A stretch of 64,000 nt of DNA from Argopecten irradians (taxonomy: Eukaryota; Mollusca; Bivalvia; Pectinida; Pectinidae). This document shows positions 22,156 to 35,147 of this stretch, piece by piece. The position numbers were made by a program, and so were the translations under genes. Location of the stretch: assembly GCF_041381155.1 (NCBI RefSeq), contig NC_091135.1, positions 51,412,497 through 51,476,496 of the forward strand, in the 5' to 3' direction. How positions within the stretch are numbered: the stretch's first letter is position 1; every line of letters starts with the position of its first letter. The notes under the pieces were generated by a model, which worked only from the letters and a program-made list of their open reading frames with translations, was not told the DNA's origin and did no database searches.

Positions 22156-23381
22156 GGACCTACTCCAACAATGTAAGAGGTATAGCACGACGAAACATTA
22201 CGTCGTGTCTAACAGTCAGCAAAGTAACGTCCGATAAAAAAAAAACGGCTTACCAGTCAACTCTATGTTATGGGAGTACTATGGACCGAACAGGTAAAAC
22301 CGTAGGTGGGCCCTGTGGGTGGGCAGAAACCCCGATACTGTACCAACGAACTGCATGGGTCCAGAATATAACTTAAGATTACACGTATTTTGCAGTCATT
22401 CGCGGCAGCTAACATTCAATATGCGATTAAAACACCAAATACACAATTCCAATTAGGCTTAATAGATTGAGTGCTTTTACCTATTCAATGTGTTCGTTTC
22501 CGTTTCTGGCTTTTCGGGAACAAATAATGCGAGTCTGGATCTCTTAAACGCTTTGAAGCGGTGCAGAATTAAAGTACGCCAATCCCGGACCCGGACCAAA
22601 TTACATACATTTGAAATATTTACTGTACATTGTACTTCAGTACATCCTTGATTCAATTACAACTGCAGTTTTCTAATTTTGTAACTTACGCTGTCATTGT
22701 AATTATCCGAAATATGCATAAATTAACCTAATTGGATTGTTTGTCATTGCCTGTTACTTTTTTACATAGTTTTTTAGTCATAGGCCTATTTACCAACCAG
22801 AATATTGGTATGTTGGCACTTCAGATACATCTTACATATTTTTGTTCAGTGGTTTATAGATGAAAAGCTTTGCAAAAAATGCCTGGCATTTAGGATGGTT
22901 GTCATATTTGATAGTGACTGTAGCTGCAATTATACACAATTTTCATATTTATATTGTATCAAGAATGTATGTATAAGACATACAATTCAAGAATTACCAA
23001 CATTAATCTCTAATCAATAAGTTTGAAAATAATTTGATGAATTTGGTGGTCAAAAAGAACACAAATCATACACTGAACATACTGCAGTATTCCTTTACAG
23101 AGGACTTCGTTTCAAGACCCTTCTTATATACGAAGGGATTAATTTTTGAATTTTCAAAATTCTATTAAATCTAGGAGCTGAGATTTTTAAACCATGTAAT
23201 ACACTTTGAATGGTCTTATGCGATATGTTTCTTCAAAATTGCTTAGTGGTTCTGGATAAGTTGAAATTGTAAATTAATTGTTCACAGAATCAGATTGATG
23301 ATAAATGATAATCAATCTAATTAAGAAGACACTTGTTATTCCACTCCACTATGATGTTCTACGACAGTCAGCGATTTAAGC
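22156..23381. other. intergenic, nothing recognised
   Basis: AT-rich; short open frames without recognisable content. Confidence 0.3.
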
Positions 23382-23692
23382 ACTAGTCCGATGCCTACAA
23401 CTAGTAATTTTATGGGCGGACTAGTGCTAATTGTAATGAACTAGTGCGATTAGACTAGTGGCTTCCCACCCAATTAAAATTGCTATAAAATACTATATCT
23501 GATTTGCAGTGACTATTCAGTCCGGATGCATCATTTTGTTAGAATTTGTGTTCACGAATGCATACAGACTGTACTTTGAGTCAAAAATTGTAAACTGATG
23601 ATGACCAAAGATCTGAAGCAAAACGGCTGTATATTTATTTAGAACTAGTGTTTAAATAGCCTGACTAGTAAAATTTTGGGGTTTACTAGTCC
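23382..23692. repeat. cluster of ACTAGT palindromes
   Basis: Eight ACTAGT hexamers occur in about 310 bp, mostly in the context (G/C)ACTAGT(C/G/A). There is no clear fixed spacing, so this is not a simple tandem array. It may be a decayed element built of short inverted words. Confidence 0.45.
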
Positions 23693-23924
23693 ACTAAAGG
23701 ACTAACAGTAAAAAAAGTTAACGTCACAGACTGCTACGATATACACTCCAATACAAGATCTAATAATTCCCCATTCAGGGTCACCTCAGTATGACCCCTA
23801 TGTTTAGCTAATCAGTGTCGCCTATGAAATCTTCAGTGTGATTTAATCTCAAGGAAGTGTAAACAGCTACTACATAATACATCCCGAGATGTTCCGATTC
23901 TAGGCCAGAGGTCATCCTGAGACA

Positions 23925-24035
23925 TATCCCGTCAGTACTTTCTGAGAAATAGCGATAGCAAGAATTGTTAACAGACGGACTGGCGGACGTACGAAAAGCT
24001 ATTTGAATATAGCCCACCATCTGATGATGGTGGAA
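23925..24035 (+). mobile_element. solo 3' end of a Helentron/HINE-type element
   Basis: Contains the last part of a unit of the 17505-18322 family (CAGTACTTTCTGAGAAATAGCGATA), then ACAGACGGACTGGCGGACG and the hairpin CCACCATC TGAT GATGGTGG (24014-24033). Flanking sequence to the left (23770-23925) may belong to it but could not be aligned by eye. Confidence 0.55.
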
Positions 24036-24957
24036 TAAAAATCAAAACAAAAAATCTTAGTTACTTTAAGTGACATTTATCTCAAATTATTTGAAAAAAA
24101 AATAACTGTTCAGTGACAACCAATATCTGAACTTTGTACAGCAGTTTTTTTTTTTTTTTGTTTTTTTTTGTACAAACAAACAGAATGGCTCTCTTATTCA
24201 GTTTTATATTGTCATTTTCAATCAATAACAAGCAAAAAAAGCTGATCTAACATTCCAGTTCAGCAACAATCACAAATGTTTTGGTTTCTATAGAAAATAC
24301 TTACTAGTTTGTGACTGTTTCCATAATGGTTTTTGAATACATTCATTCTCGCTTTATGCAAGGTACATACATCAATCTCTCTCTGGAAAGGCTTTACAAA
24401 CACTTTTTATCAGAGAAGAAAATAATTCTGTTAAAACTTTCAGTAACAAATATGGTAACCAGGTTTAGTCAAAAGTCATACATGCATACACATCTAAACA
24501 CAAACTCAGATAAAGCTCTACATACACATACCAAACTTGTCATACTCAACTATACAAATACATTATCCATTGATTCAAGCTAACAATTAACAAGCTAATA
24601 GAAATAAATAAATAGTATTAAATGTTTAGAATACAGAATATATCTGTGAATATATTGTGTAATTTTCAACAATATCATCAATTTTGCACCAATTAGTTTG
24701 ATGATACTGTTCAAGTTCCAATAGCTAAAACTGAACTCTAAAGATCTAGCCATGGGAAGTAAATTACAGCAGCATTTAGTGATAAACAACATTTTAAACG
24801 TTTAATGGTTTAAGTGAAAAAAAGACCAATGAAATTTTGCTTACAATCTAATAAAAATTTGTGACATTCTCAGTTGTTTAACTGTTTCAAAAACTTCTAT
24901 TAAAAAATGATATAAAATAATGACTGAAAGAGGCTACATGTATATTTAGTGTCTTGT
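24036..24957. other. intergenic 3' of CTCF
   Basis: AT-rich with a poly-T run near 24147-24169. No gene recognised. Part may be CTCF 3' UTR (a minus-strand ATTAAA lies near 24798), but the transcript end is not determined. Confidence 0.3.
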
Positions 24958-25075
24958 TTGTTATGTAGAAGAACAGGGAAAATACACATTCCTGTCGAGT
25001 GCCCCGACCAGGAATCGAACCCGGGTCTCTGGCGTGGAAATCTACGGCTCTACCGACTGAGCCAAAGAAGCATGC
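24958..25075 (-). mobile_element. tRNA-derived SINE or tRNA pseudogene
   Basis: On the minus strand, A box TGGCTCAGTCGG and B box GGTTCGATTCC are correctly spaced. The acceptor arms (GCTTCTT versus TCGGGGCA) do not pair, so this is not a functional tRNA. A short unrelated tail follows towards 24960. Confidence 0.55.
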
Positions 25076-25649
25076 TCCGTCAGCTGAGTGACAGAGACCA
25101 TATTTAACACTATTTACAAGTCACACCGACCCGCTCCTTTCACAGTTATATATTATACTTTTTCACTGCAGCAATAAAGGTACTTACTGTGACAATCAAA
25201 TGAGAGGTTTATGTAAGATATAATTGGCCCCCTCAATTCATTGGAAGTGGATCTACAGGAAGAGACATGACAAATTTCTGGTGCACTTTTATCTGTTAAA
25301 TAATGACTGTTTTGTGCTACTATTTGAGCAAATTGGGCTACATCATAGAGTACATTTTTGCAGGTTGTTACATGATTTTCCATGATCTCTATGATTACTA
25401 TTATAATACAATTATAAGTGTCCTCCACATGATTTACCCGTGCCTATAAACACAGCATACCAAATCTTCAAATAATACACATGTTCATTAATACAACTCA
25501 AAGTATAAAGGCAATGAGAAACCCATTGAATACATGAACATTTCACAAGATTTCGTTTGATTTCACATCTCAATCATGGACATTAAATTCTTTTCACCTT
25601 GAGTTTAGTAACATTTTTTGAACTGAGGTGGGCACTGTTGGAGACTATT
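25076..25649 (-). other. probable CTCF 3' UTR and downstream
   Basis: Immediately follows the CTCF stop codon on the minus strand. No other feature recognised; the polyadenylation site is not determined. Confidence 0.35.
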
Positions 25650-28600
25650 TCATGAGCTGATCTTTATTTTCTTTGTGGGACTAGAATTCTCTTCATCACT
25701 TTCCTTTTGCTTCTTTGACCTTAAAAAAGATGGGGAAAAAAAGACAATTAGTGTGTGAAAGTACCATAACAACATTTAATTTTCATCGCAGATTGTTATC
25801 ATTGTTTTCATGTACTCAGGCTTGCCGAGCATACCTGTGATTGCTGTTTCATAGCATCAATAAATGAATGTTATAAAATTAATACATGTAAATTAGATCT
25901 AGCAATCTTATTGATATCATTTTTGAGATGCATTACAAAATCTACAATACATATTAGTGATTCAACAAAAGTATAGAAATAACTTTCACCTAACACTTTG
26001 ATAGCTAATGATGCAACAACATTATTGATCCCGACTCGAAGAGAAAATATCAGACAGACACATACAACAATTTCAGTATACCCCTGGTAATTGTGATGGG
26101 CTTTATACCCATGTGAAAAATATCCAAATAACTAGGTTTTTATTTAATCGATTAGTTTGATTTGTACCTTGTGTCCATAGCTGGCTGAAGGTTGATGACA
26201 ACGTTTCCCGCTTCTTCCTGATCCGGTACAGCTGATTGTAGATCAATCTGTAGCATGTCTGAAGAAATAAAGAATATTTAATCTAGCATGTGTGTCTAGA
26301 AGACAATGTAACATGTCTGTTGAAGCAAGAGCCCCATGTATGTACAGTGTATGTATTGACACCTAGACAATTAAGGAAATATGACAAAAATTTATTTTAT
26401 ACTATTTAAGAACTATTTCCTACTTTGGAATCTAGCACAACAGAACTGTGCATCCCATGTATGCATTCATCAAACATGAAAATGTATCCATCAAAAGTAA
26501 GTTTTAGACAAAATCAAGTTGACTATCCACTTTTGATCCATGCCTCAGTCCCGACAGTGTCAGTCCACCAAATGAATCCATACCAAGGTATCAGCCTTAA
26601 GTCACCATATGGATCAGCCCAGCAATGTCAATCCACAACCATAGGAGTTTTAATAAACCATTTTAATACACAAGGGTCATCACAACCACGAATACAAAAA
26701 GTGGTGGTCAGTACCACCACTTGAATTGAAGAATAAGCCTCCTAAGAAGCTGTATTAAGAACTCTAGGATTTATTAATTCAGAAGCTACATATGTTGTTT
26801 CTCCCCTAACCCCGGACAGTCAAGCCCTGAAGATACACTGCTCTAATGTCCATAACCCAAACCCCTTGTTCAACTACACTATTCCTTTCCACTCTACTTA
26901 CCAACATTTCCATCTTCAGCACTTGCACCACTTTGTTGAAATATTTGCTCCACTTCTTCTTCATGTTCACTGTCTGTTTCCAAGGCAACTTGTGTTTCAA
27001 CGTCTTTCCTCTGTATAAATACAGGCTCATTTTCAATACTATGTCAGAGAAAGGGATACCATAAATTCATATAGTATTTCTTGGTGAATTTTCACTGTGG
27101 CTTGAAATAGACCTCTCAAATGTAGAGCCTTTGCAACTGCAAGGCAGTTAGATAATATCGGTATTTGCCCTATCTTTAATTTGATCCTCCCTATATTATT
27201 GTTAGGTAAAAATAATTCAAGCAAATAACATCAGGATCATGAGAAAAAAAACAACTGAAAATAATTTATGCAAATCTATGTTTATCTAATATTTGGCTTA
27301 ATACTTGAAACCTCTCATTTTACAGACTTTATCTGAAATTGTAATTACTGTACTTCAAATTATTTCCTTCTTTGTACATGTATTTGATCTTTGTTGTCAA
27401 TATCATTTTGAAATTTGCTTTTACATGTAAATATATATTCAGGACAACAAAAAGGTTTTTTTTTAAGTTTGATTCAATAAAGGTTATCATACCTCATCAT
27501 CTGTCTGTTGTTGTAGCTCCTGTAGTACTGATTCTGCATCTGGGTTAGGTATGGTAGAGTTGGCTAGAGCTATCCTTATCGTCTGATTGTCAAGGCTGCC
27601 ACCACCACTGACCTGTAGTATGGAGTCAGGGTGACCATGTTCCACCTGTACAATAAAATAAGAAGGGACTGTTATAGCCATGATGGTAAACATACAATAA
27701 CATATCGGTACTCTAAACCAACTTTTTTTCAAGCTATTGAATTTCAGTTTGCATTTCAAAACAATTTAACATTTGCAAATTTAAAATTGGAATTGAAATC
27801 CATATCAATATAAATTATGAAGATGCTAATTCGCAGAGATTAAATTTCGCAAATTTGCATGGATCATGAAATTCGCAAAAGTAAACTGCACATGAAAGAA
27901 AGTTGGTTTACAGTATATACAACAGTGATCATCACTGTCTACTTAGCTTTGTAATCTACATACATATGTATTAATTTATGCAATTAATTTAGAAACACTT
28001 CTCATCACAGGGATGATGGCCAAGTTTCTAATCAAAGGTCTATAATTATCACAGAATAAAGAATGATTTGTTAGTGTGTTCATCAACAATGCTAAAATAA
28101 CATTTCTTTTTATGTTCCAGACGGCTAAAACTTTCTTAATGTTGTAACATGTCATTTTGAAATTTGATTTTATATGTAAATATATATTCAGGACAACAAA
28201 AAGGTTTTTTTTAAAGTTTGATTCAATAAAGGTTATCATACCTCATCATCTGTCTGTTGTTGTAGCTCCTGTAGTACTGATTCTGCATCTGGGTTAGGTA
28301 TGGTAGAGTTGGCATAGAGCTATCCTTATCGTCTGATTGTCAAGGCTGCCACCACCACTGACCTGTAGTATGGAGTCAGGGTGACCATGTTCCACCTGTA
28401 CAATAAAATAAGAAGGGACTGTTATAGCCATGATGGTAAACATACAATAACATATCGGTACTCTAAACCAACTTTTTTTCAAGCTATTGAATTTCAGTTT
28501 GCATTTCAAAACAATTTAACATTTGCAAATTTAAAATTGGAATTGAAATCCATATCAATATAAATTATGAAGATGCTAATTCGCAGAGATTAAATTTCGC

Positions 28601-31600
28601 AAATTTGCATGGATCATGAAATTCGCAAAAGTAAACTGCACATGAAAGAAAGTTGGTTTACAGTATATACAACAGTGATCATCACTGTCTACTTAGCTTT
28701 GTAATCTACATACATATGTATTAATTTATGCAATTAATTTAGAAACACTTCTCATCACAGGGATGATGCCAAGTTTCTAATCAAAGGTCTATAATTATCA
28801 CAGGAATAAAGAATGATTCTCTTAGTGTGTTCATCAACAATGCTAAAATAACATTTCTATTTTATGTTCCAGACGGCTAAAACTTTCTTAATGGTTCTAA
28901 CATGTCTAGAGACTCGAATTCATGCAATTCAAAAAGTAGGTGAAATCATAATGTCCATTCTGGTGAAAAAAAAAAATAAGAAGTAATTTTGACATGTCGC
29001 AATCTAGAGCCAATATTCCTAAGGAAATCTTCTTCTGGACTACACCTCACAACATTTAGTTACATAGTTATTTCCTTTGTCTTATTGCAGACTGACCCAA
29101 TTACCTGATCTCGGTCATCAGTCATTGCCATGAGGACATCTTCTGCATCTTTCTCGTGAGCAAGAGTTTGCAGCTTTGACGTCACTTCCTCCACTCTTCC
29201 ATCTGGATGAACTATGACAATTTTTGGAGTGTTACCTAGCTTCCCTTCTCTCATCTCTGTCAGCAGACTGCCCTGTAGTAGCTGCTCGGCCGTTAATGGG
29301 GATGACAGGCTATCACGTGACCTCCCCTGGCCAGCTAAGTCCTTGTACTGGACGCTGTCAGGATCATGCTGTTGCATGTGACGAATCAGATTGCCCTTAT
29401 GAGCAAACGTCTTGTCACATTCGTCACACTCGTACATTTTGTCTCGTGCCTCCGCTGGACTGTACTCTGGTGAATGGTAGAGGTTGATGTGACGACGCAG
29501 TAGCTGTTTCTGACGAAATGTCTGACCGCACTCCTTGCATTCAAATGGCTTCTCACCTGAAAAAGACCATGGAATTTACATGAACATTTTAGATTTCATA
29601 AACAAAATGTTATTTTTCAAATGATCATATCTAACATATCTTAAATATCTCAAATATTATTGATAAGATTAGAAAAAAAATGTTGTGGCACACAAATAAA
29701 GTTGGTACCATTATAAACGAAATTTATTTCCTTTTTTGAAATTATTGGACTCGCAGACGTATTGACTCACCAGTGTGTGTGAGTATGTGACTCTCAAGGT
29801 GGCGGATTGACTGAGCAGCATAGTCACATTGCTCACACTTGAAGCACTTTTCCCCTTCATGACTTTTCATATGTAACTTGTAGGTGTATCGATCGGGAAA
29901 GGTACTCCCACATTTCTTACAGCACAATGGTTTGGCACTACTGTGTAGCTTTGACATATGGATCTTCAAATCTGTTTTCCGACCACATGTCGTTGGGCAG
30001 AGGTGGCATTGAAACACTGGCTTGTTACCAGAGTGAATAAGTTTATGAGCTTTAAGGCTGTTGCTCTGTGTGAATCGTGCATGGCACACATCGCATTCAT
30101 ATGGTTTCTCTCCTGTATGTATCCGTAGGTGTCGCTTCAATTTGTATGTATCTGGACTCGCATAGTTACAGTGCGGACAGTGGTAAGGGCGCTCACCAGT
30201 GTGTGATCGCATGTGTCTCTTCATTTTACTTAACTCAACACTGGCGTAATCACATTCAGTGCACTTGTGAGGCTTCTCAAATGTATGCTTATAGCGAATA
30301 TGTCTAACAAGTTCCCCTGATGTGGTGAATGCTGCTTCGCATTCCTTACATTTATGCGGCCTTATGCCCGTGTGTGTGTTCACATGATTCTGTAATGATG
30401 CCATTGTTTTGAATCCACGATCACAAATGTTACACTTATGTGGCCGATCCTCTGAGTGGGTTTTCATGTGGCGCATCAACAGGTACCGTTTCGGACTTGT
30501 ATAATCACAATAATGACACATCAGCTGTGCTTGGTGAGTCACAGCTGGCATCGACATACGTTTTGGTACAATTGTTATGACCCTACGAGTACTACCATCT
30601 TCCTGGACGATTTCTTCAACCATTTCTTGAGATTCTTCTTTCATGTCCAGCATAGTGCTCATGTCCAGGTTCAATTGTTTAGGGGAGCCTATACTGTCCT
30701 CCTTATCAGGCTGGGACACAATCAGGACATAACTCATTTCACCGCTGGGGTTCACCTCCGACGGTACTATAGTGACTGTCTGGAAATTATTGTCTCCTGT
30801 GTTCAAAACAATTGAGTTGGGATTATTTTCTCCTTCTGCACCCATGATCTCCATGGACCCCTCCCTGGCCTGAACGGCGACTAGTTGTGGCTGAGTGCTG
30901 TCTGATGAGTTCTGTAAGGCTACCAGCTGTGCTGAATTCAACTCTGTCTGACCAACCTAAATATAAATTCAATCATAAGCAATGTTGCAATGTATCTATT
31001 ACAGACTACAATTTTGCAATAATATTGTGATAGCATTGTATTCTGAATTTTATTTAATTTCAGTCAATGAAATTGGCATCCATGTCATGCATTGTTTTAA
31101 AGTTATTTCCCTTTACCTGCTAGTGTATATGTAGCAGTTTAAACACACGGACGATCAAAATTGAGAACAATATCCAAGTTTGTTTGTGAATAAATGTCAT
31201 GGGAAAAAAAAAGATATTTTATATTGCGACTGTCACTGCATCAAATCTCTGCAAGTGCTTCATTTTATTTTAAAGTATAGGAAAATATCTGACTATTGAA
31301 ACTACATGGCAGCTGAGCGTATAATTAGCAATTGTTATCAACTTGTTGATTTTGTCATCAAATTAACAATAATCCAGTACAGAGGAAAACAATCACATTA
31401 TATTGATAGTCAGATATATTGTTATACCCCTAGTTACAAGTGCAAATTAATATAACTTGTATGTACAGACAGCAAACTACACCAATTTTCAGTTTTTCTT
31501 ACATATGAGCCATGATGATTGTAGATATACTTCCCATTTCAAAGATAGTATTTAATACTATGTGATAAAAGAGTGTAAAGAGTTTACCGTTATAGTCTGT

Positions 31601-34481
31601 AATTGGTTGAGTGTAGATGTATTGGCTGCAACAGATGCCAGAACAGCAACAGGATCTGAACCATTCCCTACAGTATCAGCTAGTTCCTACAGAAATACAC
31701 AAAACACTTTATCAAAAACATTCAAACAAGTTTTGGAGCAAGTTAAATGAGTTTGACGCTAAAAGAGTAATAGCACATGCATGCCTTTATGGCAACAACT
31801 TCTTCATGATTTAATGGTATTCAAAGTATAAACTTTGTGAAACTAAGTATATCACCTAGCTCCTGTAAAAATAAACAAGAAACGAAATATAAAAGCAAAC
31901 AAAATAAATTTTCGAGCAAGCTAATGGAATTTCAGTGTTAAGCTAAGGGTAATTATTAACTATATGACATCAAATTCTTAAATGCATTGAATATATATAT
32001 ATTCATATAAGGTATATATACATATACATTTATATAAGGTATATTTACACCCAGTAGAAAAATCCAATAGGTGTTTTAGAAAATATGACGCTTAGTCAAC
32101 AACATTTACCTGAAAAAATAATTGAATAGATACCTGTTCAATGCTATCTGTCAACGTCGTTGAGACAGTGGGAATCTGTATAAGCTGACCAGTGCTTGTG
32201 CTGAGTCCTGTGGTCAGACCAGTGGTCAGTCCAGCAGCTGCTGCATCCACAAGCTGCATGTGTTCCTGACCATCAATAGACACAACATGGACTATCTTCT
32301 GATCGCCATCTCCTGAATTACTAACAGGAATCTCCAATTGCTGCAAAATAATTAAAATGTCTGTTAATAGAAAAATCTACATCAGCTACAAAACCATAAT
32401 AGATTCAGTTTTCCTATTGTGTAAAATATTTTTGAATCACAATTCCTTCAGAATAAACAAACAATTTACTTGGGTACTGCTAATATGCATAATATTTCCG
32501 TTATCACTAACAGTGTTGATCATGCAATCAATCTCATTATCAAGAATTGATCAATCCCAATTTGTAGGACTGATTTCAGCAAAAAATAAAATAAATGGTA
32601 AACTTAAACCTGTATGATTGACTGAACAATAAACTTAAAGGTGTACACTGACAATTATTGATGCATTGATGTATTGGATCCCAGAGTGGTGCATCATGCA
32701 CCTGAAAAGTTGTAGTTATCTCCTGACACTAGTCTGATTGTGGTAGGCTACTTCAGCCTTTGTCCACATTCAATATGAAAAAAATATTATGCTTTGTTCG
32801 TTTTCCAAAAACAGTTCTTGCATTGAGATAATTTGAATTTGAAATAACACCAACAGGCAGTTGTATAAGCTGCTACCGCGGCCACAGGTTTATATATTTG
32901 CCACCTTGCCCTTGGTATGCCACATTTTTTTACAACTAAAAGTATACCGGTATATAGCTAACGTTGATCAAGGGAGATAACTACAACATTTCAGATATTG
33001 TGATACAAATTGTGGATAAACAATACATTGATGCACCACACTATGATCCAATGCAATGGTGAATCGTTACACCTCAAGTGCATATGATTTTACAGATTTG
33101 AAAACAGTACATATTTCAAATTTCATAAATAAATCAGTAAACTGCCTTTTCTTTTTTGATAAACCTATATAGCTAAAAGCTAAAATTAAGAATTATCTAC
33201 ATTGTATCTTTTCTGAGCTCATATCAATGCTTATAATCATACTTTCATAAAGCATTCTTTGTTGTTGACTGCCTTTGAGAGTTCTTCAACATTTGTAAGT
33301 TTTGTGACTTGTCCCTGAGCTGCTATCTCTGCCATGTGTGCTTGAACCTCTGCCATACAGTTGTTCACTGCTTGATCTATCCCAGGGTCCTCCAAGCCAA
33401 CAGATACCTCCTCTGGTTGCCCGTTTGTGATTGACTGGGTCTGGTCTCTGACCTCAGGAGTTGTCTCCACTTGACTCAATTGCTGAACAGCTTCACCAAT
33501 ATCCATGGCAGTTCCATATGGCAGTTTTAGATCTGAAAATGAAACAAAAATCAGCATAAGATATAAGACTATCAAAATCCTGAAATACAATTAACCTTTT
33601 TGATTGGTTTCCTTCTGGTATTATAGCAATATTTTATAATGTTTCTTTTTTGATGGCAAATTAATAGAAATCATTCTGGAAAAATTAGCCTATGTTACAT
33701 TTAACACCTATAACATATATACTGGTATCAATGAGGTTATTGCTAAACACTTACAGAATGAAACAAGTAGATTTTGCTGATAATACATAACAATTAGGGT
33801 TTTTTGTCTGAATATATAATTGATTTATTGGTTGTCTGATGTTGTGGTCCATCTAAAAAATAAATTGATGTACCTGTTGTACAGACTATATATTCTTTAT
33901 TTGCATGTTACAGAGTTATCTGTACTTGTGGGTAGGTATTGATTGTGATGCCATGTGTTTTTCATACTTTTCGGAGAAAATGATGTAAATTGTGATCACA
34001 AAATAATGACTTCACAATGGATACCTACTCGCAAGGGAACTAACTCTGCAATATGCAAAGATGGAATATAGCTAAAAGGCCCAGCTTAAAAAAAATTCCA
34101 ATTCAAATTTATCTTGGTATGTGGTGTGGGCAGATAATTTTAAAAGAAAATAAAGGCTAAATCTGACACCTTATAATATTTTTTTCTCATTACTAAAGAC
34201 ATTTAGTAATATTTACCAACAACATTGACAACATTTTCCACATCTGACGGATCGATGGGCTCAACTTTTTCTGCTGGAACGGCAATAAATGCTGGCTCTC
34301 CCTGTCCACCTGATAACGGCTCACCTACCACCACACCACTGCCATCTGCTCCAACTGTAAACTGATCAGGATCATCATTCTGTTCAATTTCTTTGTTAAA
34401 TGTCACCAAATAGTGCTGAAGATCATTGAGATTCACTGGAACGCCTGGACCCTCTGTCGGATTTTCACTTCCTGGATCCAT
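25650..34481 (-). CDS. CTCF: CTCF, 11-zinc-finger insulator and genome-architecture protein
   Basis: Nuclear DNA-binding protein that in animals marks insulators and, in vertebrates, stops cohesin loop extrusion. Ten coding exons: 34217-34481, 33243-33532, 32134-32340, 31588-31686, 29771-30956, 29105-29556, 27493-27645, 26902-27010, 26168-26258, 25650-25719. All introns are GT-AG, every phase matches, and the 2922 nt total gives 973 aa. Start ATGG (MDPGS) has an in-frame TGA upstream. Exon 5 carries fingers 1-9 and exon 6 fingers 10-11. Finger wording follows vertebrate CTCF closely: TSGELVRHIRYKHT in ZF3, CDYASVELSKMKRH in ZF4, ASPDTYKLKRHLRIHTGEKP in ZF5, CHARFTQS in ZF6, FRQKQLL in ZF10. 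ZF11 ends in His (C2H2), whereas vertebrate ZF11 is C2HC. The C-terminus ends in a basic tail (KKQK ... TKKIKISS), probably nuclear localisation. The N-terminus is acidic and Gln-rich, with no YxF motif. An in-frame second donor 24 nt below exon 3 could add VSIQLFFQ. Confidence 0.92.
27404..28906. repeat. 750 bp tandem duplication containing a CTCF exon
   Basis: Two direct copies, 27404-28152 and 28153-28906, are near-identical with an offset of 749-753 bp. They differ mainly by single-base insertions or deletions, many at short homopolymers. Each contains the CTCF exon coding VEHGHPDS ... QQQTDDE plus flanking intron. It could be a recent duplication, or an unresolved haplotype or assembly duplication. 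Confidence 0.85.
28242..28395 (-). pseudogene. frameshifted duplicate of CTCF exon 7
   Basis: Copy of the 153 nt exon 27493-27645, but 154 nt long: one extra base in TTGGCATAGAGC (near 28312) compared with TTGGCTAGAGC. If spliced in, translation would shift after RIAL and stop soon. Its splice sites (TGTACAG acceptor, GAG|GTATG donor) look intact, so inclusion would yield a truncated or nonsense-decay transcript. The intact copy keeps the frame of the CTCF model. Confidence 0.75.
32110..32133 (-). other. tandem alternative splice donors, CTCF exon 3
   Basis: Exon 3 can end at 32134 (ACAG|GTATCT) or 24 nt further on at 32110 (TCAG|GTAAAT). Both keep phase 0; the longer form adds VSIQLFFQ. The second donor has the better +4 position (A). 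Which one is used cannot be told from sequence alone. Confidence 0.5.
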
Positions 34482-34505
34482 TTTAGTCACCTGTCACCTT
34501 CTCTC
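34217..34505 (-). CDS. CTCF: CTCF first coding exon with short 5' UTR
   Basis: Acceptor AATTTTCAG ends at 34506, leaving 24 nt of UTR before ATG at 34481. The earlier GTG at 34490 is in the same frame, but TGA lies just upstream, so ATG (AAAATGG) is the start. Encodes MDPGSENPTEG ... VENVVNVV and ends in phase 1. Confidence 0.75.
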
Positions 34506-34550
34506 CTGAAAATTTTTTTTTATATCATAACAAACAACAGAAACATATAT

Positions 34551-35045
34551 TAGAGAGATTGGCAACTGCAGCATTTTTTTGATCGGAACAGGTACCTCTG
34601 TATGTGCTTAGGGGGCCCCTGGGTTTTTAGATTACTCTTAAATAGTTAAACACAGCAGAATAACTTCGATAGATTATAATAGATCAGTAATTTTCAAATG
34701 GCTTCAGTACCATTTTAGAAAGAAAAAAATAACATTTTAACTTAATTTTATATTAATAAAACAAAATGCACTTCCAGTTTTGAATGTCTGATTTTCGAAG
34801 AGAAAAAAACAGGTAAAATTGCTGATTTTCTTGCTTTCAAAAATCATATTAAATAATATCAATTGGAAAATTTACTGCTCACATCAAACCATGATATGAT
34901 ATCAAAACTTTTGTGATGATGCCAAAATATCATGTTTAAAGGAATACACTAAAAGAAGTTAGCAAAGGGGAAATGCCTACAAATCGGAGGTCCTTCTGCC
35001 TTTTTTAAAAATAGACAAAGAAAGAGTTTCCAATCTCTATGTCTA
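34551..35045 (-). mobile_element. ~490 bp TIR element, copy 1 (inverted relative to 37706-38177)
   Basis: The reverse complement aligns along its whole length with 37706-38177. Its ends resemble ATACATAGAGATTGG and CCAATCTCTATGT, with TA-rich flanks. It sits in the first intron of CTCF. No coding capacity. The ends are slightly decayed compared with copy 2. Confidence 0.65.
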
Positions 35046-35147
35046 TTAAATCTGTTTGAAAAAAATAATTTGAAACATGTCACAATGTCAAAAACTAATG
35101 ATCTATAGATATTGAAATGTTTGGGATTGATTCATTTATGTATATGT

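Noticed and set aside
24998-25071. tRNA gene on the minus strand
   Set aside because: A and B boxes are present but acceptor arms do not pair; treated as a SINE or pseudogene.
26425-26724. 99-codon plus-strand frame inside a CTCF intron
   Set aside because: No recognisable content, lies in an intron of a gene on the other strand; probably chance.
28242-28395. Mutually exclusive alternative exon of CTCF
   Set aside because: The extra base shifts the frame, so it cannot replace the intact copy in a functional protein.
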